From Termitomyces sp. T153 (taxonomy: Eukaryota; Basidiomycota; Agaricomycetes; Agaricales; Lyophyllaceae), in the NCBI GenBank assembly GCA_018296165.2, contig JACKQL020000002.1, forward strand, positions 2,356,001 through 2,420,000: a DNA stretch of 64,000 nucleotides. Direction: 5' to 3'. Made by a program: the position numbers and the translations under genes. Each line of letters opens with the position of its first letter. Position 1 is the first letter of the stretch. The notes beneath the pieces were generated by a model. The model was not told where the DNA came from and did no database searches. It saw only the letters and a program-made list of their open reading frames with translations. Below, in pieces: positions 50,601 to 61,207 of the stretch.

Positions 50601-52078
50601 TGACACCAGACTGTTCGCCTTTATAAGACATGTCGTTAATCAACTCTTCAATAATCGAAATCTGACTGACCAACTTCCTTCTCATCGTCGTCTCCGTCTT
50701 GAGGCTGCACGACCACGACCTCGTCATCTCGCCCACTTCGATCCTTGGAAACTAAACGAAAACACTTGACGGAAGCATTTGACGATTTTCGGTTGTTACT
50801 TGGTACGACCACTTTTTCTATTACACCTTGCTGTATCATCTCGCGAATCCTGCTCTGGAAAAAGCGACGGTCTGTCTTAGTTGGGTTGGCAAAGCCCTTT
50901 TTGTAACCAGTGAGGTTACGCGATATATGCATTCGGCTACACACTTACAAGGGTGATCAGCATGTTATTCGATGCGTGCATTTGATTTTTCGAAGCCTTG
51001 AGTAATTTCACGACTCGACCCCGAATGAGAGGCAAGCTTGAAAGATGGCGGGCATCAATAGGAGTAAAGTCGAGCGTTTGAGGGTCTGTGTTTCTTTCTT
51101 CCTCTTCGTATATATCTGTTGTCGAATCCGGAGCGACTTTACTATGCGAACTCTCAGCTTGGTTTTCTTCCTCGCGAATAGCCTTCCAATGGGGGCTGCG
51201 ATCAAAAAAGTGTCGATGGATAACGAAATGAGTACCGACGCCCCCGCGTCTGACTTTGACGCTGAACATAAATCATGATTGAGCATTGAACATCGTAGCA
51301 CAGCTGCAAAATAGGCCATACACGAGATCCAATTCTGTCAGCTGTCTTACAAGGTAAAAACAAGTCTTCTGGTCGTATTTGGATTTCTGGCCCAGCTCAA
51401 CGACGGTGACTCCATTATCCCTACCCCGCGTTACGATCTGGAGAGCAGAGTAGACCATCGGACTGAGTTTCGCGAACTAAGATACAGGTGTCAGTGAGAC
51501 GTCAGACGTGCACATAAGATGTGAAAACGAACCCGTATATGCGAGCCTGTGACGGCAGCATAGATAGCATCCGGATCTACAGCTATTCGAAGCTTGTCGC
51601 CGTATTCTTTCTGCAAGTCATCCAGGGATCGCTCCCTAGCACCAGGGACGATGTCAAGTTGAGTGGGTGTCGTTTCAACGTGTTCTTCGCCCTTTGCTTT
51701 CGCCTTACGCTTAGCGCTTATTTGTGGCGCAATCCACACTTCGGAGGTGACCCCTGGAGGCACAGTACCGATCCTTACAGTTGGCTGTTGTGCGACAAGA
51801 GACCAAACAAAGGCGCAAAAGGCATCATCAGTATTTTGTGGGGTGCCGCTATGGGCATAAAAATCGACGATGAAATCGCGTAACCTAGAGACATTGCAAC
51901 CTAGGCAGGCAGATGAACGAAATTATCAGACATAGGTATAAAGCAAAGGTAAATTGACAGAAGGGGGGTTCGAACCCCCGAACGGGACGAATTTCTGGAA
52001 AGAGGATCATGTGATGGACATACCTAGGTCGCCGTCAAAGGAAAGCTCGCGGAGGCAGTGGTGGAGGAGCTCGTCCAT
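44645..52078 (-). CDS. tfc3: TFIIIC largest subunit, B-block-binding (Tfc3/tau138/Sfc3 type)
   Basis: Binds the B-box of tRNA and other Pol III genes as part of the TFIIIC complex in the nucleus. ATG 52078 opens a 55-nt first exon (MDELLHHCLRELSFDGDL); after a 123-nt intron exon 2 reads GCNVSRLRDFIVDFYAHSGT. The B-block TFIIIC winged-helix domain follows (LSPMVYSALQIVTRGRDNGV, VVELGQKSKYDQKTCFYLVR, QLTELDLV), then further winged-helix segments (RRFFQSRIREMIQQGVIEKV). Two AT-hook-like motifs (GRPRKYP near 50,085 and KKRGRPPKGK near 49,845) sit in a basic, Ser-rich linker. The large middle and C-terminal extended winged-helix parts follow, ending FWFVGEKHWYLV at the stop 44645-44647. About 2,000 residues. 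Splice sites between 45.6 and 46.9 kb are the least certain. Confidence 0.88.
51964..51979. promoter_or_regulatory. Consensus Pol III B-box in a perfect palindrome, inside tfc3 intron 1
   Basis: GGGGGTTCGAACCCCC is an exact 16-bp palindrome. Its centre GGTTCGAACC fits the B-box/T-arm consensus GGTTCGANNCC on both strands. It lies mid-way in the first intron (51901-52023, 123 nt) of the TFIIIC B-block subunit gene. No tRNA can be folded around it on either strand and no A-box is evident, so it resembles an isolated extra-TFIIIC site. Binding is inferred. Confidence 0.6.
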
Positions 52079-52526
52079 CGTCAAGGGCAGCGAGTATATG
52101 TGGTTTCAGATGAGGACTGCCTCCTTGGATGGTGGTGTGGAGGACTCAAGCTGACCGAATGCAGAAAATCCTTTCTGCGTCCTTTTGAAACTGTCGGACG
52201 GGCGCGACTTGCTCTTGACGTGAAAAGAAGTCAGGGCTTCTCCTGCAATGACGACGGACAAGGCGATGGATCAGATTAGGATGTGACCCATCCCGAGTCA
52301 CATCGCGTGACAATCGATTGCATTCAGTTTGCTCAACGAGAATGACGCTGTTCATAATCTAATATTACGAGGTGTGCTAGTGTACACATGATAAATGCGG
52401 AGAGAAGTGTTTGTGCCGATGTAGCCATATCGATGGAGAGGCTTTTTGAGTCTACAATGAGGATCCCAGGTCATCTAGGCGGTGTCCCAAACAACGAAGA
52501 AAAAAAGAGTATAACGATAAAGGACT
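52079..52526. promoter_or_regulatory. Promoter region of the TFIIIC subunit gene, with an 8-bp inverted repeat
   Basis: 448 bp between the TFIIIC gene start and the end of the PRELI gene 2; both run leftward. GATGTGAC (52280-52287) and GTCACATC (52297-52304) form a perfect inverted repeat with a 9-bp spacer about 200 bp upstream of the start codon, followed by a third GTGAC half-site near 52307. This could be a dimeric transcription-factor site. No gene seen. Confidence 0.5.
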
Positions 52527-53177
52527 CTACGGGTGTGCCGCCTGCATTTCCCGCTCCTCCCATAACCTTCGTAAGACATCGGTAAAACCTAATTTTCCGA
52601 GTTGCGCATTCTGCTCAAAGCGTTGTACCAGCCAGCCTTCAAGCCTGTCTGCAGCTGTTCTCCAAAGCGCCATTCGTGCTTGTATTTCTGCAGTTTGGTA
52701 GAAACTGGTTCGTGAAGGGGACATAGGTGAATACTGTATGCGTTCAAAACATGTGGCGAATTGCGATAGTGAGAGGTTAACAGAAGTGATGGTCGCATTT
52801 TTTGTCGAAGGATCAATAAAGGATATTTCCCGAACGAAGGCGTCTTCCGAACCGCCAAAGAACTGTTATGTCATGAGAAAATGATTGAGGATGGGCAAGA
52901 ATCGCATCGGACAGTTTTCGCACCTTTACGATCCAGCTTGGCGCTTTCTGTTTACAACCCAAGATGCGCTCCGTCCTGATGATTCCAGTCTTCGGGTCGA
53001 CAGAGCGGTCAACGACGTCTATGCTGACGACGTGAGAGCATTTGGGGTTTGGGTATTTGTGCCACATTCCGATAACCACATGAGACCATGGATGCCTGGC
53101 AACCAGCTCAGGTCAATCAATCGGACATTCGAGAGGGGTACGCACTCATAGCTGAATGCTTGCGAAAAGAAATGCAT
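52527..53177 (-). CDS. PRELI/MSF1 (UPS)-family mitochondrial lipid-transfer protein 2
   Basis: Second member of the intermembrane-space phospholipid-transfer family in this window. ATG 53177 encodes MHFFSQAFSYE; after an intron the frame reads HPWSHVVIGMWHKYPNPKCS and HVVSIDVVDRSVDPKTGIIR. The lines RILGCKQKAPSWIVK, FFGGSEDAFVREISFIDPST, TSVNLSLSQFATCFERIQYS and a C-terminal amphipathic helix (LEGWLVQRFEQNAQLGKLGF) complete the PRELI fold. The stop is at 52527-52529. About 195 residues. The pattern VDPKTG...ERILGCKQ fits the Ups2/3-SLMO branch better than Ups1-PRELI; branch assignment is tentative. Confidence 0.9.
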
Positions 53178-53635
53178 TAGAAAAACGTACGGGTATCGAT
53201 GTCCTAAAGGTAATGGTACAAGTGAAAGACGGAGACTGAGGAACGGTGGTCGTGTGAGGACCAAAGGCTTGTGTGAGGACCAAAAACTTGATGATTTTTC
53301 ACCTTTCACATTCGCAATTACGGCATTTCGGCCGGAATAAACCGGAACAGAACAGTTACCCTTACCAAGTCAGTGACCTCGACTCAAACTCTTTGCGATG
53401 TATTCCGCTGACAATTGCGATTGATTGCACAGCGGTGGAAACTGAATCTCAGCCTTTGAAGGTTTCACCTTCATTCTGTTTATTCTGAAGAACTGAGCTT
53501 TCTCCAGGGGACGGATGTCTCATAGTTACCGCGTCACGTTGGGTGCACGCATGTGATTGTATCTGGAGACGAGCCGTTTGTCATTTCCTGTGTGTTATGT
53601 GAAGTTTGTAGAGTACTACATATCAGTATTGACGG
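53178..53635. other. Promoter of PRELI gene 2 and 3' flank of PFF1, with a 19-bp tandem repeat
   Basis: GTGTGAGGACCAAAGGCTT (53252-53270) is followed directly by GTGTGAGGACCAAAAACTT (53271-53289), two mismatches apart. This lies 75-112 bp upstream of the PRELI start codon. No gene is supported in the region. Confidence 0.6.
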
Positions 53636-56600
53636 CTACACCTCGAAAGTACTCCAGACTTCCACTAAACCGTCCGTAAGTTTTGTCAGTGTGGCCCACC
53701 GAGGGAGGAACCGCAAAGCTTCCTCATATGCTGGAATCTTGCTCTCAATGCCATCGTTTAGCCCAACCCTTCCACTTTCGTACTCGGACCATCCACAGGC
53801 AACCCTCCCCCGGATTTTCTGTGGTGGTTCAACGAAGCTGACATCAATCACAAATTCTCTATCCCATGTTCGGCTCCAAACTCTCAACTCTTTAGTCCCT
53901 TCGCCCCTTTTCGTCTCATATCCTTCGTATCCTTGTTGTACGCCAGATCTACCATCAACAACAGACCATTTATCTACTTCGGCGTTATCGAAATACACTC
54001 GGCACGCTCGTGTATTTGATCCTTGTATCCAGATACGCCTCGTGTTAGACGACAAGATTTGTATGCTGCTTTGCAGCCACGGGTTGCGGGTCAGGACTCG
54101 GGCATGTTGAGCAATACCTGCGCTGTTTCCGTAGAAAGATATGTTTTTCCCAGGTGATGGCAATATATTATCCCCAGAAGACCAGCTACACCTGACAAGT
54201 TCCTTCCGATCATTGTCTCCGATGCATTCTACTCGGTTGTTGACAGCCGAAGGTAGCGCGGGCACAATCATCTTCAGGTAGTACGGGAGGCCTGTTAGGT
54301 AAGTCGTTGACCGTGTCTCGAACTTGACGCTAGTCGTATCGTCAACTTCCTGTGTCAACCAGGGCGCGATGATCTCTACTTTTTGCTGGAAAAACACCTT
54401 CATCGGCGAATCGATAGAGAAAGGGAATCCGTGCCTTGTGGAGGGTATTGATGTTGGGGAGAGGAGCATGCCCAAAAGTCCAGATGTGTAAGCCACAGAG
54501 ATTACAAATGCTACCGATACAACTTGGAAGAGTGTTTTCGGGCTATTGGCATGTTGAAACGAACACGCAGGTGGGAGAGCCACAGCACGAGGGTAAGAAG
54601 GTATGAAAGGAACTAGAGGTAGGATCAAGAGAGTCGCAATAAGCGATAGTCCCGCGTAGACTGCAAATACATCACTTAGTAGATAATGGTAAAATACGGA
54701 TTGAAACTCGCCGATCCAGACAGGTCCACCGTCGACAATCCCCTGGGGCATGGAACCAAGGATGATTACACCGATATGAGAAACCAGAATCACAGGAATC
54801 GGAACAACGAGCAGTAATTGAATGTGCCAAATTACCATCTGATGCCCATCACCTTCGGTGTTGTTTCCAGAAGAGAAACGTGGTATGAGAGGTGTGGACT
54901 CGATTGGCTGCTGATCTTCCCTGGGTTCGTCTGTCGTTGACGTCTCGTTCTGGTGTTCCTGATCATGATTATTCAGTACTCCGTCCACACTACCTACCAA
55001 CCAGCCCAGGAAGGCACAGGCAGCGAAAGCAGTAAAAAGGTACGTGCCGCCAATGGGGACAAATAGAGTGGTCACCAAGAGAATCAGATAGTATAACACG
55101 AGAAGTTGTAGAAGCAAAGTTTGCGAGCTAGACGTCGACAAAGGGTGGCCACGGAGAAAGGCAAGCGAAGATGTGACGAATAGAGAGAATATCAGATACG
55201 CCAAGAAAATCGCTGATCCTATGACCACATATGGTGATGAATAGACAACCTAGCAAGTCGTGATCAATAGCCTCACTATACCCGAACCGACAACCTGGCC
55301 TCACATATTTATTTGACTTGAGATGTAACAGTGCTAATCCAGCTTGCGAGGTCACGACCACCACGAGGCCGATCCAAAACCTGATCCAATCGAATTTAGG
55401 CTTTCCTTTACCCCACCATACACGATAAAGGATTCCTGCGCGACTCCCTCGAGTCACAGCAAGGTGGCGCCAAACAAAGAAGCCAGTTGTGACCACCGGT
55501 ACAGTCACCAAAAGTATAATATTGAAGGTCTGCATAGTAGCCAGGGGAAACATCACCATGAGTTGTCCAAATACTTGCGATAAAAATTCAACGTCGTAAA
55601 AGCAACAAAAAAGGAATCGTAAAGACAACATACGATCAAAGTAAACGACATCCTCGGAAGGCTCGCTGTTATCCTGGTCCAGCAATGCGCATCCAGCAGC
55701 ATCGAGAGTTTCCATCATACCCCAGAGAGCACGTACACCACCTTGAATGAACGGAATCGCGTCGTACTTCGTGTGATAGTAGCTTCGCCCTCTGTAAAAG
55801 GCAAAATCTAGACCCTGCATACCTCCACCTTGAGCATAAACAGAATAATCAGTTCTAGAACGAATGACTCCAGCAGAAAAAGCGTCAGCAGCTAGAATCG
55901 TTCCATGTGGATGAGGTACGTGATAAAAAGCACGTAAAGGCTTTGTAGAGGTGCCTCGGAAGAGAATCGGACGACTCCATGTTCAAGGGTGTCAATTCAG
56001 AGGCGTTGAAATATTTGAAAAATGCGCACCTGCCAAAACCTGCACCTTCAAGGTTAAGGAAAGTTCCTGTCAGGTTGGACCAAGGATGCTCAAGAAATCT
56101 ATGAACGCGAAACGTTGAATACCGACATGATATCACCGCAAGCACATCACATACACGCGTGCTCCGTTCAAACCGTCCTCCTCACCATTATTAAAATTGA
56201 AGATAGCAGTTCGCTTGCCTCTTGTCTTGGCCAGCTTTTCTACCATTTGCAACATCGAAACTATTGCCATGCCATCATCCGTCGCTCCACTTGCAGTCGA
56301 GACCGAATCGTAGTGCGCTGAGAATAGAACCGCATCATGGAGATCTTGCGCTGTCCCATCGACTTTGACCAGGATGTTAGAGCCTTCAAAGTAACTTTGT
56401 TCATCAGACGCATTCGACACACGGTCATCAACCACATGGACATGCGAATATGCCGCAGCTATGGGGTTTAAACGTTCCAGTAGATATGCATGTACGAGAT
56501 CGTTTGCATGGGAGTTGAAGGGATGTGGACGTGCGGCTATGGCGTGGAGGTCTTGCCATGCTATCGAGAGGTTGAGACCATGTTGATTGTTAGGTTGCGG

Positions 56601-56705
56601 GAGACTAGGAAGCTCATTTGTCTTCAGAACGGCAATGAAACCAAGCAGGTAGATAGTGACGGCAGCTGTTGTGCCGCGTAGGCGCATTAGTTGCCACAGG
56701 TGCAT
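53636..56705 (-). CDS. pff1: Vacuolar membrane M28 metalloprotease (PFF1 type)
   Basis: Zinc aminopeptidase-like protein embedded in the vacuolar membrane, with the peptidase domain in the lumen. ATG 56705 gives MHLWQLMRLRGTTAAVTIYL (first membrane segment). The M28 domain shows LFSAHYDSVSTASGATDDGM, IFNFNNGEEDGLNGA, TGTFLNLEGAG and RSYYHTKYDAIPFI, supplying the two-zinc ligand set. After it come about eight hydrophobic spans (IILLVTVPVVTTGFFVW, FWIGLVVVVTSQAGLALL and further ones) in the large last exon of 530 residues. A long C-terminal luminal beta-rich region ends with the stop at 53636-53638. About 940 residues. A cysteine- and Asn-containing C-terminal part is typical of the family. Peptide substrate unknown. 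Confidence 0.92.
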
Positions 56706-57682
56706 GTTAAGTGGTGAAGCGGGAAAAGGGAAATGATCCTGTGGTTTGCAACTGGTTTAAGGGTTTTATGTTTTCGACTTGGTTACGCGTCTAAAGAATA
56801 AGCGATTAGTTCAATAAGCACACAGTACGATACAGTACTTAATGCGGATTTATTGATAGTAGCAAGAATGGGAGCCAACCAAACATGTAGCTCTCCGCCT
56901 CGCCGCAACAACGACCCGAGAGATAAGGATGGTTAGCCGCGATTCGGGTGGTGGCAGGAAATAAAATTTTTTTTGTCCAGTACCCGCACTGACTAACTAA
57001 CCTCTATTGAATCCAACAACAATTCTGAATTGCTTAAGATATTGTTACTAATTTGAAGCCTCGTCTAAATATGGATTATGTAGTAACGACACAGGGTCTG
57101 ACTTGAATTCAGAACTCTGCTGCGAGTCTCTTGGCACAGCTGGAAAATTGTTGTTTTGGTATCGCTGACTCTTGCTTGTATAGCGGATCTGGAAGGGCTT
57201 GACTCAGATTCGTACAAACCTTGGTTCGCTTTAGGAGTCTACCCACTCACGTTAGAAAAATCCACTTGATAGCGCTCCAATGAAATTGTGAAGCTTGCTC
57301 ACTATGTGGGTCAGATGGGAGCTATGCCTTGTGGTCGAAGAAGCCTCAATAGAGGTATTTGTATTTGCAATGGGACTTTTTGCTACTTTGAGTGCAAGCG
57401 AAGCTCTTCGAACCACGTCGGAGTCTAAATCAGGATAAAACTGGATTAGGTCTCGAGCGAGGGTGAAGCCTCACAACATCTATAGGGGTGCTCAATCTTT
57501 TTGTGGTTCTACAGGTTACTAGACATGTCTAGAAAGCTAGTTTTTAATAACCAGGGTACTCAATGATTATGTTCACAAATTTTCTCACTTGATCGTGTAG
57601 TTTCTCTGTAGTTTCTAACAATGAGCTCTTTCATCAAACTTTTACCAAGGATTCATTTGTTATTAAAACAACATTTTCTCAA
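56706..57682. other. Gene-free region upstream of PFF1
   Basis: Nearly 1 kb with no recognisable coding frame on either strand. It holds the PFF1 promoter, an 8-T run near 56970, and a perfect 14-bp palindrome CTAGACATGTCTAG at 57519-57532. I could not match it to an snRNA, snoRNA, 5S gene or transposon by eye. Confidence 0.45.
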
Positions 57683-57773
57683 GGGTACATGGTGTAGTTG
57701 GTTATCACGCCCGCTTAGCATTGAAGTTTTCAGTGATTGCGGGCGGTGCCCGGTTCAATTCCGGGTGTGTCCA
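57683..57773 (+). tRNA. tRNA-Ala (AGC), with intron
   Basis: The acceptor stem GGGTACA (57683-57689) pairs with TGTGTCC (57766-57772), including the third-pair G-U that is the alanine identity element; the discriminator is A57773. A D arm (GTGTAGTTGGTTATCAC) and T arm CCCGG-TTCAATT-CCGGG are present. The anticodon stem is CCCGC/GCGGG and the anticodon AGC is at 57717-57719. A 17-nt intron (57721-57737) lies one base 3' of the anticodon. A TTTTT terminator follows near 57794. Confidence 0.96.
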
Positions 57774-58000
57774 ATTAGTCAGGTGTATGCTTGTTTTTCA
57801 ATTTTCCTTGGAAGACAAAGTATTAGTTTAGTAATATACTAGTAGTAACGAGATAGTGGCGCAAAGCAGGCATGTGATGAAATGTCAACGTAGCTTCGCA
57901 TTGTTAATACGATGCTCTGTGATCAGGCTCATGGAGCTTGAAAAACAAGCAGGTCTTTGGAATTGACAGATACAAGAATGCAAGATATCAGTAATGAATA

Positions 58001-61000
58001 TCATGACTCTGCAATTGCCTTGAGTTCTGTAAGCCGTGCCCGCATTTTCGGCCTGCCATTGTTACTCAAAATGTCAGGTACGTTGGAGAGAATGTGGCGA
58101 AAGATACTCACACTTCGAGTAATTTCGTTTCCAGACTTTGCTTCTCTTCTTGAAGGGCAAGACGTTTCTCTGCGTCTAGCTTAGTGCTGAACAAACACTT
58201 AGGCCAAGCTAAAAATGTAAAACTTGCACGAACAATACGTAGCCTCCTTGGCCGTCATAATGCAGAATCAATGCATGATATTTCCAAAGGGATGGTCGAT
58301 GCGACACGGTAAGAAGTGTTATACCCAAGCGCGTTGCATGGTCCATCATCATCCCCTCCATGTCTGTTGGTACAAGTGACGTTGCCTCGTCTAAAATTGC
58401 ATACTATGGTGCGCTGTGAACCTTGCGCACTGCAACATCAATGCAAAAACGAACGCACCCGTGGATTGTGATAAAATAGCCTTGCCCACGCAATTTTCTG
58501 CTTGTCTCCGCCACTCAACGCATCTCTCCATTCCCGCATTACATCCCAACCACCTTCCCGCTCGACTATGCCGTCCATTCCTACGACAGCAAGAATTAGC
58601 AGTAAGTCATTGTCCGTCACACCGCCTATGAGGTCATCAACATTCTTAAGGAGGGCAAAGCTAGCGACACACGTACGAGCTTCCATTTCCACCTTGGAAT
58701 GTGGATATATGACTTGATCACGAAGGTTGCCAAGCGACAGATATGGCCGTTGTGGGATCAGAATAAACTGAGAAGCGGAAGGTTTTCGGACAACCCCGCC
58801 ATATACGGGCCAAAGGCCTCCAAGTATACGGAAAAGGGAGGACTTCCCACAACCTGAGGAGGTAAGCACTATACGACAAGCGTTGTGATTCCAATCTTAC
58901 CGTTGGGTCCGACGATAAGGAGGTGTTGCTGTAGAGGTGTGCACCGTCAGGTCAGTACACGGTCTGGAAATTCAAAGATACGAACTCCAGATTTCACTTG
59001 GAAGCTCAGGCTCTTTACCAGGACGTCTCCGTTCGGTGTAATTATAGGTACATTTTCAAATTGAATATCATCTGACTCGATAATTTGTCCGTGGCCACGC
59101 AGAACTTTGAAATTTAATAAGTTGCCAGATCAACACCGAAGAGACTTACTGTTTGCATTCTCTCCAATCGTGGCGCTGCTGACTAGGGCCTTTTCAAATT
59201 TGCCTCTGCGAACGTCTTTCATGGTATCAAGAAGAAGGGACACCCGAGCTGTGTAACCAGCCAGCTCCGAAAGATCCTTATAAGAATACATAACACGACC
59301 AAAAGCATCTTCGAAGTCAGATGTGAGATTTCGTGGATGATACAATGTGGACATGATGTACCTGAAGACGAGAGCAATAGCCGACGATTGGTAACAAAAT
59401 CTGGAGAAAACACACACATTAGTTGACATCAACTTCGCTATGGAAATATGCTAGACCTTCTGTTCGTCCTCCCAGATCAAGACGCGTACCTGGGAGTTTA
59501 AGAAAAACGGGTATCGAGCAGAGAACGAGCTGGAGGCTCATATGACATATATGTAACTGAAAAAAGGTTTTCAACACTCACTCCATAAGCTCCCCACAAC
59601 CATTTGATCACACCTTCTTCTACACATCCGAACCACCACCGACGGGTTAATACGTTGGTTTCATGTCGAAGGACACTGGAATATTCCCTGTCTAGCAAAA
59701 TCTTCTCGGTCTGCTCCCCATTCAGAAATGCAATCTCCTCAGCGAACTCGGCAATACGAGAATGGGTATGACGTAATGACCCTGAGAGTTGAGCTGAGAG
59801 CGTTGTGTACATTCCGAAGGATGGAGCCAAACGGCGTACTTGAATTCAAGAGAAGGAATTTGTGTTAGCAGGCAGAAGTGAAAAGACAGGACAATACTGA
59901 CACATTATTGCGGAAGATTGGACTAGAATGGTGAGAATTAAAAGGCCTTCTGCGCCTACATTTTGTGATAGCTGATAATTGTACAAAATGACGTCGAGTA
60001 CTGGCTTTGCCATATTGGAATATATAGCTGCCAGGTGTGTAGAAAACCGTTGAATATCGTGAGTTATCATCCTTCAAGAACACAAAGTAAGCCTGAGCCT
60101 TGAATCGAGATTCGCACAAGACGCAACTGATCAGGGTTCTTTATGCGGTCATCGAGATTTGCTGGACTGTATGTCAGTATACCAGAATACCAGAATATCC
60201 AGATGGGAGATGACTTGCATATTTTGTAGTACGCTTTCCCATCAGGACCTTCAGCCTCCTCGCCCAAATACTGCTTCATAACCTCCCTAGTCAACCGTGT
60301 TCGGTATGCAATAGCCAGTTTGTTCTGGATATAACTCAGCCAACTGTTCGTCCAGGTAGCGGGTATGGCAACAAGCAGCCATCTCAAGATATTCAAGATA
60401 AATTCCTTGGTCCGAGCACGAACGAGACTGGCCACAATTCTGTTCACCATAAGATCAAAATGAGTTCACAAATTGGATATAAAAAGATAAGTGCGTTGGA
60501 AGTTCGGACAGAATGCGATAGAGACTGTTGACACATTCCATCAGGGCGAACAAACGAAGGACACACCCACCTTCCATCGAGTGCAGCCACATAGAGAGAA
60601 ATTGCAGTTCTAAGGACCAACAGGCTGGAATGCATCACCAACAACAACGCTTCCTTGGATCGTATGCTTGGAATCACAATCTGAAGGATCGACGAGAGTC
60701 TTTGATAAAAGAGAGCATCGACCTGTTCGCGACGGGTGTCAAGATGCTGTATCAAGAAGCCACGTAAAGACATACCGCAACACGGGGTGGTTTTCCAGTC
60801 TGATCCTGTTTATCACCCTCATTTACTATGTTTTTGCTCTTTCCGCCGGCGGAGCTTGACGGAGGTGGTCGAGATGCAAGCCCACGATAGGTCGTCACAA
60901 GGACATAGACAACGAATGAGATATTGAGTACTCTTTGGACCAAAGGGCGATGAGCCGCATAGACATTCGCGAACTTAGCGAGGCGTTCATTGAACGATTT

Positions 61001-61027
61001 GGCTTGTTGTGTTGAAAGTGCCTTCAT
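58001..61027 (-). CDS. Peroxisomal ABCD half-transporter (Pxa1/Pxa2, ALD family)
   Basis: Imports long-chain fatty acyl-CoA into peroxisomes for beta-oxidation. ATG 61027 gives [20 protein letters not shown], then a hydrophobic segment. TMD text includes [40 protein letters not shown], the [14 protein letters not shown] segment, [15 protein letters not shown] text and [20 protein letters not shown]. The EAA-like motif [20 protein letters not shown] typical of ABCD is present. The NBD has [20 protein letters not shown] (split by an intron), [19 protein letters not shown], signature [34 protein letters not shown] and the H-loop [10 protein letters not shown]. The last two exons give [20 protein letters not shown] and [11 protein letters not shown], with a stop at 58001-58003. 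A half-transporter, so it needs a partner. Confidence 0.9.
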
Positions 61028-61207
61028 GTCAGCTCGACAGTACGTGAGGGTCCTAGTGATTGGATGAGCTTTGTACAGCGAAGTTCAGTAAAGTTCCGTC
61101 AGTAAAAGTACATTCCCTGTCAACTGCTCATTCAGGGTGTCCACAGTCAGCCATGTGAAATCACAAAATGAATCTAATCTGATAATCGACAGATCTAATT
61201 CAAAGGC

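Noticed and set aside
51956..52040. A possible tRNA gene around the GGTTCGAACC T-arm-like sequence
   Set aside because: On the minus strand the 3' acceptor TTCTGTC finds only a poor partner, which overlaps coding exon 1, and there is no D arm, A-box or anticodon stem. The plus strand is no better.
57621..57842. 73-codon plus-strand frame over tRNA-Ala
   Set aside because: It overlaps the tRNA gene and its intron and shows no protein features.
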